A stretch of DNA of 64,000 nt from Alphaproteobacteria bacterium 32-64-14. Its GTDB lineage: Bacteria; Pseudomonadota; Alphaproteobacteria; Caulobacterales; Hyphomonadaceae. The DNA is taken from positions 1 through 64,000 of the forward strand of contig NCEM01000005.1 in NCBI GenBank assembly GCA_002280725.1, read 5' to 3'. The notes beneath the pieces were generated by a model that saw only the letters and a program-made list of their open reading frames with translations, did no database searches and was not told the DNA's origin. A program made the translations under genes and the position numbers. This document shows positions 15,254 through 24,106 of this stretch, piece by piece (positions within the stretch are counted from its first letter, which is position 1; each line of letters begins with the position of its first letter).

Positions 15254-16252
15254 ATGATGCCGGCTATCGATCGTAGGCAGGTGCTGGCCGGGTTGGCGGG
15301 GTCGAGCGTGCTGGCGGGGTGTTCCAGCATGCCGGGACTGCCGGGCGTTCCCGCCGGGCCTGCGCCGGTGCTGTATTACCTCGGGCAAGCCAAGGTCTAC
15401 CGGGTCGATCCCGATGTGGGCACGCCCGAGACGCTGGTGGACCGGGGCCCCGCGGACGGCTCGCGCCCGCAAGGCACCATCCATGACGGGATTGGCGTTC
15501 ATGCCGGCTCGGGGCAGATCTTCTGGACCGACATGGGCCGCCCGGACGCGCGCGACGGCGCCATCTTCCGCTGCGAGCGCGATGGCTCGGGCCTGACGAC
15601 GATCGTTGCGCCGGGCGATGCATTCACGCCCAAGCAGATGAAGATCGATGAGGCGTCGGGCAAGATCTACTGGTCGGACCGCGAGGGGATGGCTGTGAAG
15701 CGCTGCAATCTCGATGGCACGGATATCGAGACGCTGGTGGTGACGGGCAATCCCGTTGTCGACAAGGGCGACGAGACGCGCTGGTGCGTGGGTCTCGCGC
15801 TCGATCCGGGGCGCGGGCATGTGTACTGGACGCAGAAGGGCGGCGACAACGCATCGCAAGGCGTGATCCGGCGGATCAACATCGCCATGCCGCGCGGCTC
15901 GACCGCGAACAACCGGCGCGACATGGTCACACTGTTCTCGCGCCTGCCTGAGCCGATCGATCTCGACCTCGACCTGTCAACGCGCACGCTCTACTGGACC
16001 GACCGGGGCGACAACACGATTTCACAGGCGCCCATGGATCCGCCTGCGAAATTCGATCCGGCGATACGCATCGATCGCACGGTCGTGCTGCGCGGGCTCA
16101 ATGAGGCGATCGGTGTCGCGCTCGATCTGCCGCGCGGGCGCATGGCGTTCACCTCGCTTGGCGGCGAGATCGGCGTCTGCGCGCTGGATGGAACCGGACG
16201 CCGCATGCTGGCGTCCGCTCACGGCATGCTCACGGGGATCTGCTGGGGATGA
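15254..16252 (+). CDS. YWTD-repeat (LDL-receptor class B-like) propeller lipoprotein
   Basis: A 332-residue predicted lipoprotein: DRRQVLAGLAGSSVLAGC has an arginine pair and a lipobox (LAGC, Cys23), so Tat or Sec export and lipidation are likely. The mature part contains at least four YWTD-type strands: IFWTD (about residue 89), IYWSD (137), VYWTQ (194) and LYWTD (248), with NLDGTDIETLV-like sequences between them. This indicates a six-bladed beta-propeller of the LDL-receptor class B type. Such bacterial proteins probably bind or scaffold ligands at the envelope; the function is unknown. GGGGA precedes the ATG. The 3' end overlaps the convergent zinc-ribbon gene by 23 bp. Confidence 0.82.
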   Translation: MMPAIDRRQVLAGLAGSSVLAGCSSMPGLPGVPAGPAPVLYYLGQAKVYRVDPDVGTPETLVDRGPADGSRPQGTIHDGIGVHAGSGQIFWTDMGRPDARDGAIFRCERDGSGLTTIVAPGDAFTPKQMKIDEASGKIYWSDREGMAVKRCNLDGTDIETLVVTGNPVVDKGDETRWCVGLALDPGRGHVYWTQKGGDNASQGVIRRINIAMPRGSTANNRRDMVTLFSRLPEPIDLDLDLSTRTLYWTDRGDNTISQAPMDPPAKFDPAIRIDRTVVLRGLNEAIGVALDLPRGRMAFTSLGGEIGVCALDGTGRRMLASAHGMLTGICWG

Positions 16253-16484
16253 GTTGCAGCTGCTGGCGGGGCGATGCGGCCTGCTGGAAGATATCAGCGC
16301 GGGTACGGATTTCGGTCTTTCCGCAGGCGATACAGTTGAAGAGAAAGTGGTTGGCGGCGCCGCCGCCCGGATCGCGCGGAATTTCCTTCACGCGATGCTG
16401 CTTGCCGCATGACCGGCACTGCAGGACCAGGACGATACCCGCCGCGTTGGCGCTGTCGCGCTTCTCTTCGTGCTTTGAATTCAT
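16230..16484 (-). CDS. Small zinc-ribbon protein
   Basis: An 84-residue protein with two CxxC knuckles, CRSC (23-26) and CIAC (51-54), separated by about 24 residues including ANHFLFN: a single zinc ribbon. The ATG at 16484 is supported by GGGG five bases upstream; the longer frame to 16697 overlaps the HTH gene and is not credible. No catalytic residue is visible; it may bind nucleic acid or a protein. It is divergent from the HTH gene at 16661 with 176 bp between, so they may share a control region. Confidence 0.65.
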   Translation of the reverse strand: MNSKHEEKRDSANAAGIVLVLQCRSCGKQHRVKEIPRDPGGGAANHFLFNCIACGKTEIRTRADIFQQAASPRQQLQLIPSRSP

Positions 16485-16660
16485 GACACCCCACTCTGAC
16501 TGAGTTGGTGCTAGGTCGAGAGTCTCAACAACAACTGACTCATGTGGCGGTTGCGCTATATACTCTACCCAAGGTGGGTAGGACCGGCGTAAACGGTTGG
16601 CCCTGAAATGTTCGCCTGCGGCATTCACCAAGCCTGCCGTTCCTGATGTAGAGGTCGTGC

Positions 16661-17107
16661 ATGACAACGATCCCAGCCGATCTTCGTCCGAAGGCATATG
16701 CGTCCGCCGAGCTGTTTCTGGACATGCTTTATGCCATCCGGCAGATCGCCGACGTCGATCTTGAAAGCGTGGCGATCTATGTGTGCGTCGGCGAGGCGAC
16801 GATGCGGCCGGTGCTCAACGATGCCGCGCTCGTCGAGCAGATCGCCAACGTGGATGTTGCGCCGGAGGATGCGCGCGGATCGATCGCCATGCTGCTGGTC
16901 TCCGACAGGCTGGGTCTGCCGCGCGAGACGGTGCGGCGCAAGGTGAAGCAGCTGATCACTTTGGGCTTGCTCTATGAAGACGCCAACGGACGGATACGCA
17001 CGACGCCTAACTTTGCCGATCCGCGCATGAAGGACGCCATCGGGTCGATCCACGAGGCCGTGGGGCGCTATCATGCGCGGTTGGCGAAGTGTGGCGTTGA
17101 GAGCTAG
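16661..17107 (+). CDS. Winged-helix-type transcriptional regulator
   Basis: A 148-residue protein with a helix-turn-helix near residues 80-105 (SDRLGLPRETVRRKVKQLIT), where the RETVRRKVKQL segment is a typical recognition helix, and a following DANGRIRTTP hairpin as wing. The N-terminal half is helical (LFLDMLYAIRQIADVDLESV) and may dimerise. I cannot place it in a named family; it looks like MarR/GntR-related cytoplasmic regulators that lack a ligand domain. It is divergent from the zinc-ribbon gene, the most likely target along with itself. Confidence 0.7.
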   Translation: MTTIPADLRPKAYASAELFLDMLYAIRQIADVDLESVAIYVCVGEATMRPVLNDAALVEQIANVDVAPEDARGSIAMLLVSDRLGLPRETVRRKVKQLITLGLLYEDANGRIRTTPNFADPRMKDAIGSIHEAVGRYHARLAKCGVES

Positions 17108-17205
17108 GACAGGTCGGAGGCTTACGCCTGGATTGTGCGCCGGGGCGGAATGGGTCAAACAATGGCCCAGTTCCCATCGGCGGCAAACCAGTCCCGGAGA
17201 CACGT

Positions 17206-18618
17206 ATGCGCAAGGCGTTGTTGCTCGCAGGCATTCTTGGCGTTTCGGCGATTGGGGCGTCCACACTCGCGACGGCCCAACCCGGTGACACTGGCCGCGC
17301 GGCCTTCCGCCAGATCTATGAAGAGATGGTGGAGATCGACTCATCGCCCACCACGGGCTCGTGCACCAAGGTTGTGCGCGCGGCGGAGACGCGGCTGAAG
17401 GCGGCCGGGTTCACCGCGCAGGACTATGAGGTGATCATCCCGCCGAACAAGCCGGACGACGGGAACATCGTCGCGAAAATCCGCGCGCAGAACCCCACGA
17501 AGAAGGGCGTGCTGCTGATGGGGCATATCGACGTGGTCGATGCGCGCCGCGAGGACTGGGAGCGCGATCCCTTCACGCTGTTCGAGGAGAACGGCTATTT
17601 CTACGGCCGCGGCACGGCGGACATGAAGGGGCAGGCGGCTGTCTGGCTCGACCTGATGATCCGCCTGAAGCAGGAAGCCGGCTTCAAGCCTTCGCGCGAT
17701 GTCGTGCTGGCGCTGACCTGCGGCGAGGAGACGTCAAACCGCGTCAACGGGATCGACTACATCCTCACCAATCACAAGCCGTGGTTCGATGTTGCGTTCG
17801 CCCTGAACGAAGGCGCGGGCGGATTGCTGTCGGCCGATGGCAAGGCGCTGGTCCTGCAGATCCAGGCGGGCGAGAAAATCCACCAGGTGTTCGAGCTGGA
17901 AGTCACCAACCCCGGCGGGCATTCCTCGCGCCCGATGAAGGAGAATGCGATCTACCAGCTGATGGCGGCGACGAAGAAGGTGTCGGCGCTGTCCTTTCCG
18001 GTGCAAGTGACGCCGGTGAATCGCGAATACTTCCGCATTACAGGCCCGATCCTTGGCGGCGAGATCGGCAAGGCGATGTCGGCGGTCGCGAAGGATCCGA
18101 ACGATCAGGCGGCGCTGAAGGTCCTGCAGGCTGATCCGAGCTATAACGCCTCGCTGCACACCACGTGCGTGGCGACGCAGCTTCAGGCGGGCCATGCCCC
18201 CAACGCGCTGCCGCAGCGCGCGACGACGACGCTGTCGTGCCGCGTCATGCAGGGCACGACGCCGGAGCAGGTGAAGGCGACACTGGAAGAGACCATTGGC
18301 GATCCCAATGTGAAGGTCTCCATCGTGCGCCGCCGCGAGGGTTCGACCGCCCCGCCGCTGACCGACGAGATCATGGGGCCGGTCAAGGCGCAGGCCGCGA
18401 AGATGTGGCCGGGCGTTCCGATTGCGCCGCTGATGACAGCGGGCGCAACCGACGGGCGCTTCCTGATGAATGCCGGCGTGCCGACCTATGGCCTCAGCGG
18501 CATGTTCTCGAAGACCGGCGAAAACAACGCGCACGGCCTCAACGAGAAATTGCGCGTGCAGTCGCTGTATGAGGGGCGCGACTTCCTCGAGGCTGTCGTG
18601 CGGGCTTATGTGAAGTAG
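17206..18618 (+). CDS. Secreted M20/M25/M40 metallopeptidase
   Basis: A 470-residue M20-family dizinc peptidase with a signal peptide (MRKALLLAGILGVSAIGAST, cleavage near ATAQ). Zinc ligands and catalytic residues are visible: GHIDVVD (His107, Asp109), GRGTADMKG (Asp139 bridging), GEET (Glu174 general base, Glu175), and AHGLNE near the C-terminus for the last histidine. The insert between about 205 and 330 is the dimerisation domain. It likely removes N-terminal residues from peptides or hydrolyses dipeptides in the periplasm. Its stop codon is part of a palindrome shared with the convergent gene. Confidence 0.9.
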   Translation: MRKALLLAGILGVSAIGASTLATAQPGDTGRAAFRQIYEEMVEIDSSPTTGSCTKVVRAAETRLKAAGFTAQDYEVIIPPNKPDDGNIVAKIRAQNPTKKGVLLMGHIDVVDARREDWERDPFTLFEENGYFYGRGTADMKGQAAVWLDLMIRLKQEAGFKPSRDVVLALTCGEETSNRVNGIDYILTNHKPWFDVAFALNEGAGGLLSADGKALVLQIQAGEKIHQVFELEVTNPGGHSSRPMKENAIYQLMAATKKVSALSFPVQVTPVNREYFRITGPILGGEIGKAMSAVAKDPNDQAALKVLQADPSYNASLHTTCVATQLQAGHAPNALPQRATTTLSCRVMQGTTPEQVKATLEETIGDPNVKVSIVRRREGSTAPPLTDEIMGPVKAQAAKMWPGVPIAPLMTAGATDGRFLMNAGVPTYGLSGMFSKTGENNAHGLNEKLRVQSLYEGRDFLEAVVRAYVK

Positions 18619-18635
18619 GGCGCGGCCCTACTTTT
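18613..18635. terminator. Convergent terminator built around both stop codons
   Basis: AAGTAGGGC-GCG-GCCCTACTT is a perfect 9-bp stem with a 3-base loop, followed by TT. The TAG on the left arm is the stop of the M20 gene and the CTA on the right arm is the reverse complement of the stop of the opposite gene. Confidence 0.75.
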
Positions 18636-19602
18636 CCCGCTCCTGCACGCGGGCGCCGTTGAGGATGCCTTCGAGGGCGTGGTTGCCTTCGTGGCAGGCG
18701 AACTCATAGACCGGACCGTTGGAAGGCGTGAAGATCATCTCGCCTTTCCATGTCTGCGTATAGAAGCCCGGATCGTTCACCTCGAACGCATAGGTCAGCT
18801 CGTCTGCGCCCGTGCGCGTGAAGCGCTCGGTGACGGTGGCCTGTTCGGACAGGAAGATTGGCTCGTAATCGCCGTGCCAGCGGTTCCAGTTGCGCGTGAC
18901 GATCACCAGCGTGTCGCCCTCCCAGTGCCCGACGCTGTCGCCAAGCCACTGCTTCACCGGTTCGGGCTTGTGCGGCTGACCGAGACGGACGATGCGCGCG
19001 TCGTGCATCATCTCGACATCGATCATCACATGGTCGGTCGTCTGCACGATCTGGTACGTGTTGTTGTAGATATTGTTCAGCATGGGCGGGCCGCCAGACC
19101 CGCGCGAGCCGATCAGGCAGCGGTCGGCCGGGTTCATGCCTTCGGGGCCATCCTCGTTGCGCGTGGTCATGATCTTCGCGATGCGGGCCTTGCCCTGTTC
19201 GGAGACGGGCATCTTCCCGCTGGGCGGATCGGTGATCCAGGACGAGCGGGCTTCTCCGTTCACGACGCCGACACGCATGCCGCGGTCGAGCCAGAAGGCG
19301 TTGTAGCCGCCGATATTGCCGCCAGCCTCAGGCGCGCCGGAGTCGGGCGCCGTGCGGCTGTTGGCCGAGACTTCCTGCTGCAGCCGCTGTCCCTCCATCG
19401 TCGCCACCTGTTCGGGACTGAGCGAAAGCGGGAGGGAGGGGATCTGGCGCTCCAGCGTCGTGATGCTGGAATTCGTCCATGTGCCCTGCAGGTCGGGCTT
19501 TCCATCTGGCGTGCGCGGCGGCTGGTAGGCCTGCGCCAGCGCTGCGGGCGCGAGGCAGGTTACAGCGATAGCCAGCATTGTCAGGTCGCGCAAAAGCTTC
19601 AT
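18628..19602 (-). CDS. Secreted hypothetical protein (PDLQGTW family)
   Basis: A 324-residue protein with a signal peptide ending at ALAQ. The mature start PPRTPDGKPDLQGTWTNSSI and later DRCLIGSRGSGGPPML, NNTYQIVQTTDHVMIDVEMM, ARIVRLG and QWLGDSVGHWEGDTLVI are the signature of a widespread family of exported proteins in Alphaproteobacteria and Acidobacteria that has no assigned function to my knowledge. The many tryptophans and the alternating pattern suggest a beta-rich (lipocalin- or propeller-like) periplasmic protein; this is inference. Monocistronic. Confidence 0.75.
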   Translation of the reverse strand: MKLLRDLTMLAIAVTCLAPAALAQAYQPPRTPDGKPDLQGTWTNSSITTLERQIPSLPLSLSPEQVATMEGQRLQQEVSANSRTAPDSGAPEAGGNIGGYNAFWLDRGMRVGVVNGEARSSWITDPPSGKMPVSEQGKARIAKIMTTRNEDGPEGMNPADRCLIGSRGSGGPPMLNNIYNNTYQIVQTTDHVMIDVEMMHDARIVRLGQPHKPEPVKQWLGDSVGHWEGDTLVIVTRNWNRWHGDYEPIFLSEQATVTERFTRTGADELTYAFEVNDPGFYTQTWKGEMIFTPSNGPVYEFACHEGNHALEGILNGARVQEREK

Positions 19603-20214
19603 TGAGGTCGCCTCCCGGATCGATTTGGGACGCTACGCTTCAACGCCGCGAAGGTGAAGGGCGGCGAATGGCGCACCATGCGTCGCGGGGAGGCGCCCTG
19701 GCGCCACGCATGTGATGCATTGCCGGGCAGTCGTGCGTAGCGAGCGCGCTCTGGCTGATACAGTGTACCGGGCAGGAAGAGGTCAGCGGAGAATCCTGAT
19801 CGACCTTGATGCACGTGCGCGCAGGAATTGCGCAAATGCTTCGATCACGCGATGGGCGCATGCCTGGATTGGCTCCGGGTTGGGCATGTCCGCTCAAGCG
19901 GTCATCAAGGCAGGCGCGAATTGGCCCTCGTTCGCGTGTATTGCCGCTGTGGTCATGGCGCTTTGCAAACGCGCCGTCATAATCCTGAAACGCGATAGGA
20001 AAAATTCGCATCGGGCGGCTGCGTGCGCAGCTCCGCCCTGACGCCCGTTGGCGCATCGGAATCAGGGCGCCTCGCCTTCAGACATCGTCAGGTTTTTCAG
20101 GTTCCGCGAAACGGTTCGGCTGTACCCGTGCACCGCCAAGCGGCGTGATCGGCCCAACGAGAAAAGAAGCGGGTGAGGAAACAGAGGAGAGCAGAACAGG
20201 ACACGGGGACCATC
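19603..20214. other. Gene-poor interval of about 610 bp
   Basis: Lies between the divergent secreted-protein gene and the TonB receptor. Overlapping frames on both strands are open but show no family pattern, start signal or codon bias that I trust. It probably holds both divergent promoters; I see no convincing operator or RNA. Confidence 0.5.
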
Positions 20215-22917
20215 ATGAAAACCAGACTTCTTTATCACGGACTCATCAGCGTAGCGGTGGCGGGGGTCGCGCTCGCCGGTGGCGCAGCGCAGGCTCAGAC
20301 AGGGCCGGATCCAACGCCGGCCGATACGGTGGCCGAGCAGCCGCCCGAAAAGGACGACATCATCATCGTCACGGGTACGCGCACAGGCCGCAGCGTTGCT
20401 GACTCGGCTGTGCCCGTCGACGTGCTGACGGCGGAAGCCATCGAGGATATCTCGTTCACCGACACCAACGACATCCTGAAAACGCTGGTGCCATCCTACA
20501 CCATTGCGCGCCAGCCGATCTCGGATGGCGCGACCTTCATCCGCCCGGCGGCGCTGCGGGGGCTCGCCTCCGACAAGACACTGGTGCTGGTGAACTCGAA
20601 GCGGCGCCATCGTGCGGCGCTGGTGTCCATCGGCGGGTCGGGCACGCAGGGGCCGGACGTTGCCACGATTCCGGCCTCCGCCATCAAGGCGATCGAGGTG
20701 CTGCGCGACGGCGCGGCGGCGCAGTATGGCTCGGACGCCATCGCGGGCGTGATGAACTTCATTCTCAAGGACGCGCCATCCGGCGGCGAGATCCAGTTCC
20801 AGGCCGGGCAGTATTACGAGGGCGATGGCGATGACATGCTGCTCGCCGCCAACCTCGGCCTTGCGCTGGGTGAGAACGGCTTCATTAACATCAGCGTGGA
20901 GGGCACGACCGCCCAGCCGACCAATCGGGGCATGCAGTGGGCGATCCAGCGGGGCGTCAACAATGGTGTAAACTGGCAGCAGGGCAGCTTCGACGTTGCG
21001 ACCTACCTCGCTGCCAATCCGCAGTTTGGCTATCTCTTCGGTCCGGGCGCAGACTTCGATTCGTCGAACGTGCAGATCTGGGGTCAGCCGGAGGCGGAGG
21101 CTTTCCGGATGTTCGTCAACGCCGGCTATAAGCTAAGCGACACGATGGAGCTGTATGGCTTCGCCAACTATTCGAACTCCACGTCCGATGGCGACTTCAA
21201 CTATCGCAGCCCGGTTGCCGGCATCAATACCTCGCGCATCCGGACGCAGAGTGGATCGATCTTCCAGTATCTTTCCACGTATCCGGCAGGCCGCACGCCG
21301 CGCTTTGGGGGCAATGTGGTGGACTTTTCGTTCACCGGCGGTGTCCGTGGCGATTTCGCGGAGAACTTCTCCTACGACTTCACTGGCCGATACGGGAAAG
21401 ACACGATCTACTACACGTTGTGGAATACGGTGAACCCGTCGCTTGGCAATCTCTCGCCGACCGAATTCCACCCGGGCGACCTGATCTCGGATGAATTCGC
21501 GCTCAACGCTGACTTCGTCTACACGATGCCGATCAGCTTCTTCGCCAATCCGCTCGATATCGGCTTTGGCGCGGAGTATCGCGACGAGGGCTACGAGATC
21601 GTGCCCGGTGAGGAAGCGTCATGGATTGCGGGGCCGTACGCGCTGCAGGATCCGTGGAACTTCTGCTCCAACGAGACCGCCGTAGGTGCGCGCACGGCGA
21701 CGGCTGCAGGCCTTGCTGCTGGCGTGACCACCGTGAACTGCCAGACTGCGTCGGACCCCGTCTACACGCAGCTGGCCGTTGGTTCGGATGGCTTCCCGGG
21801 GAACAACCCGGCCTATTCCGGCTCGCTCAATCGCGACAGCTATGCGGCCTATGTCGACTTTGCATCCGACGTGACGGACGATCTGTTCCTCAACCTTGCG
21901 CTGCGGTTCGAGAACTATTCGGACTTCGGCGAGACGTTCGACTACAAGCTGTCGGGCCGCTATTCGCTGACGCCGGACATCAACCTGCGCGGCTCGGTCG
22001 GAACCGGCTTCCGGGCGCCGACGCCTGGCCAGCTGTCGACCATCAACGTCTCGACGCGCTTCCCGGCCGGCGAGCCGGTGGCTGTGGGTCTGTTCCCGGC
22101 GACCAACCCGGTCTCGCAATTCCTCGGCGCGAAGGAGCTGAAGCCTGAATCATCCACCAACTACTCGCTGGGCGCGACGGGCGCGTTCGGTCCGTTCGAT
22201 GTGACGCTCGACTTCTACCAGATCGATCTCGAAGACCAGTTCTATGCGACTGCCACGATCAACGTGACGCCAGCCATCCGCACGGCGCTGCTGGCGGCAG
22301 GCGTGCCTGGCGCTGATACGATCGGCGGCGTCAACTTCTTCCAGAACGCCTTCGACTCGAAAACCGAGGGTGTCGACCTGGTCGTGACCTATGACGCGGA
22401 CTGGGGCGAACTTGGCTCGACCGTGTTCACCACCAGCCTGAACTACAACAAGTTCTCGATCGAGAAAGTGAACATCGCCAACCTGTTCTTCGAGGAAGAC
22501 GTGTTCGACTTCGAGAATGCGGCGCCCCAGATTCGCGGCGTGTTCTCGGCGGTCCATTCGTTGGGAGACTTCACCTTCATGGCGCGGGCGAACTACACGG
22601 GCGACTACACTGTGTCGAACTGCCTGACAGGTAACGCGGCCAACGGGTTCACTTGCAACCCCAATGCCGCATCCGCCTATCCGCAAGGCCTCGCCAAGCA
22701 GGAGATGCCGGCCGAAGTCCTGTTCGATCTCGAACTCGGCTGGGATGTGACGGACGACCTTGCGATAGCCATCGGCGCGCGCAACGTTCTCGACACCTAT
22801 CCGGCCGAGGGCAACCCCTACCTGCAGGAGACGACGAACGGGCGAATCTATCGCTCCGATTCGATCGTCGATTGGCAGGGCGGGTTCTACTACGTCCGCG
22901 CCAAACAGACGTTCTAG
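20215..22917 (+). CDS. TonB-dependent outer-membrane receptor
   Basis: A 900-residue receptor. The ATG at 20215 gives a signal peptide (MKTRLLYHGLISVAVAGVAL, cleavage near AQAQ). A TonB box-like segment DDIIIVTGTR (about 45-54) precedes the plug domain, which carries LRGLASDKTLVLVNSKRRH, IPASAIKAIEVLRDGAAAQY and GSDAIAGVMNFIL. The barrel follows with repeated aromatic strands and the canonical C-terminal YYVRAKQTF ending in phenylalanine. It imports a large scarce nutrient (siderophore, cofactor, glycan or peptide); none can be chosen from sequence alone, and no sugar or siderophore genes are adjacent. The plug type (RGLASDKTLVL) is the one abundant in Caulobacter-like bacteria. Confidence 0.93.
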   Translation: MKTRLLYHGLISVAVAGVALAGGAAQAQTGPDPTPADTVAEQPPEKDDIIIVTGTRTGRSVADSAVPVDVLTAEAIEDISFTDTNDILKTLVPSYTIARQPISDGATFIRPAALRGLASDKTLVLVNSKRRHRAALVSIGGSGTQGPDVATIPASAIKAIEVLRDGAAAQYGSDAIAGVMNFILKDAPSGGEIQFQAGQYYEGDGDDMLLAANLGLALGENGFINISVEGTTAQPTNRGMQWAIQRGVNNGVNWQQGSFDVATYLAANPQFGYLFGPGADFDSSNVQIWGQPEAEAFRMFVNAGYKLSDTMELYGFANYSNSTSDGDFNYRSPVAGINTSRIRTQSGSIFQYLSTYPAGRTPRFGGNVVDFSFTGGVRGDFAENFSYDFTGRYGKDTIYYTLWNTVNPSLGNLSPTEFHPGDLISDEFALNADFVYTMPISFFANPLDIGFGAEYRDEGYEIVPGEEASWIAGPYALQDPWNFCSNETAVGARTATAAGLAAGVTTVNCQTASDPVYTQLAVGSDGFPGNNPAYSGSLNRDSYAAYVDFASDVTDDLFLNLALRFENYSDFGETFDYKLSGRYSLTPDINLRGSVGTGFRAPTPGQLSTINVSTRFPAGEPVAVGLFPATNPVSQFLGAKELKPESSTNYSLGATGAFGPFDVTLDFYQIDLEDQFYATATINVTPAIRTALLAAGVPGADTIGGVNFFQNAFDSKTEGVDLVVTYDADWGELGSTVFTTSLNYNKFSIEKVNIANLFFEEDVFDFENAAPQIRGVFSAVHSLGDFTFMARANYTGDYTVSNCLTGNAANGFTCNPNAASAYPQGLAKQEMPAEVLFDLELGWDVTDDLAIAIGARNVLDTYPAEGNPYLQETTNGRIYRSDSIVDWQGGFYYVRAKQTF

Positions 22918-22923
22918 GCGGTG

Positions 22924-22980
22924 GCCTGCGCAGGAGCGCGCATTCTCCTGTGCAGGCGCCACTTCGGGGGCGCCTTTCGG
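22924..22980 (+). terminator. Tandem hairpins after the TonB receptor gene
   Basis: A 13-bp stem (GCCTGCGCAGGAG with its near-perfect partner, one G-U) with loop CGCGCATT at 22924-22957, overlapping a second hairpin GGCGCC-ACTTCGGG-GGCGCC then TTTC. The first has no T-run; the second is the better terminator. Confidence 0.55.
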
Positions 22981-23130
22981 GCGCGGGCGCTGCAATTCGC
23001 GGCGCCGGACAGGGATCGGCGGCAGGGGGGCGCCGCCGGCCTTGCTCCCGCTCGCGCAGGTGCGCATGCCCGTGGCTGATATCTCAACAATACGAAGCGA
23101 CTGGATGTTGTCCGAGTGGCGCTGAACGAC

Positions 23131-24000
23131 ATGGCAGACTTTGCCTCTCAAACCGACTGGTTCGGCGCGGCGATCCAGCAGTATGGCCTGCTGGTTCTGT
23201 CGATGCTGGGGGCGGGGCTGCTGGCGGGGTTTGTTGCGGGCATGTTCGGCATCGGCGGCGGATTCGTCGTGGTGCCGGCGCTGGCGGCTGTCTTGTCGGT
23301 GTTGCCGCACGAGGGCGGCGACGAGCACATCATGCATGTCGCCATCGGAACGTCGCTGGCGACGATCTTCTTTACGTCGCTCCGGTCGGTTCAGGCTCAT
23401 GCCAAGCGCGGCGCCGTGGACTGGAGCATTCTCAAGGGATGGCTGCCCTGGGTGGTGGGCGGCGTGATCGGCGGCGTGGCGCTGACCAGCTTCATGGACG
23501 GCAGCCAGCTGAAGATCGTGTTCGGGCTGTTCCTGATCCCGCTGGGCCTGCAGTTCGTTTTCCAGATCCTCGGGCGCAAGGTGAAGACGGAGGAGAACAT
23601 GCCGAAGGGGCCGGCGCGTGCCGCGCTCGGTTCGGGGCTTGGCGCGTTCTCGTCGCTGCTGGGCATTGGCGGGGGAACGCCGGCGGTGCTGATCATGACG
23701 ATGAGCGGCGTCAACATGCACCGCGCCGTGGCGACGGCGGCGGGCTTCGGCACGATCATCGCGGTGCCCGGCGCGATCGGCAGCATGATCGCCGGCTTCG
23801 GGCAGAGCGGGCTGCCCGCAGGCTCGGTTGGCTTTGTGAACGTGATCGCGCTCGTATCAATCACGGCGATGAGCATCTGGACCGCGCCGCTGGGCGCAGC
23901 GGCGGCGCACAGCCTTGATCCGGTGAAGCTGAAGCGCGTGTTCGGCGGCTACCTGCTTTTCACGGCGGTGTTCATGCTGAAGGATCTGGTGCCGGTTTAG
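23131..24000 (+). CDS. TauE/SafE family sulfite/organosulfonate exporter-like permease
   Basis: A 289-residue membrane protein of the TauE/SafE family with about eight helices. It contains the paired glycine-rich repeat: GLLAGFVAGMFGIGGGFVVV (about residues 31-50) and ALGSGLGAFSSLLGIGGGTP (about 165-185), the internal duplication typical of the family. Family members export sulfite, sulfoacetate or related anions, but substrate is not predictable here. ATG 23131 is used; an in-frame GTG at 23116 is possible, and neither has a strong Shine-Dalgarno. Stand-alone gene between two terminators. Confidence 0.88.
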   Translation: MADFASQTDWFGAAIQQYGLLVLSMLGAGLLAGFVAGMFGIGGGFVVVPALAAVLSVLPHEGGDEHIMHVAIGTSLATIFFTSLRSVQAHAKRGAVDWSILKGWLPWVVGGVIGGVALTSFMDGSQLKIVFGLFLIPLGLQFVFQILGRKVKTEENMPKGPARAALGSGLGAFSSLLGIGGGTPAVLIMTMSGVNMHRAVATAAGFGTIIAVPGAIGSMIAGFGQSGLPAGSVGFVNVIALVSITAMSIWTAPLGAAAAHSLDPVKLKRVFGGYLLFTAVFMLKDLVPV

Positions 24001-24003
24001 CTT

Positions 24004-24101
24004 TGGACCGCCGGGCCCCCGCCCGGCAAACCGGCCGTAGGCCGGTGCATCTGTGTTGTCGCTGCTGCGCAGCGACTGCCGGGCGGGGGCCCGGCGGTCC
24101 A
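24004..24101. repeat. Large perfect inverted repeat between convergent genes
   Basis: Arms of 25 bp at 24004-24028 and 24077-24101 are perfect reverse complements (left begins TGGACCGCCGGGCCCCCG). The 48-bp interior itself holds two smaller hairpins, ACCGGCC-GT-AGGCCGGT and TCGCTGC-TGC-GCAGCGA style. It fills the gap between the TauE-like and dipeptidase genes and probably ends transcription from both sides. A shorter relative is at 60015-60049. Confidence 0.85.
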
Positions 24102-24106
24102 GAGAG

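Noticed and set aside
19640..20056. Overlapping open frames on both strands in the 610-bp gap before the TonB receptor
   Set aside because: Cys/Arg/Ser-rich composition, no ribosome site and no family pattern; looks like GC-rich noise.
22653..23918. Long open frame overlapping the TonB receptor end and the TauE-like gene
   Set aside because: It runs in another frame across two well-supported genes and has no domain; a shadow.
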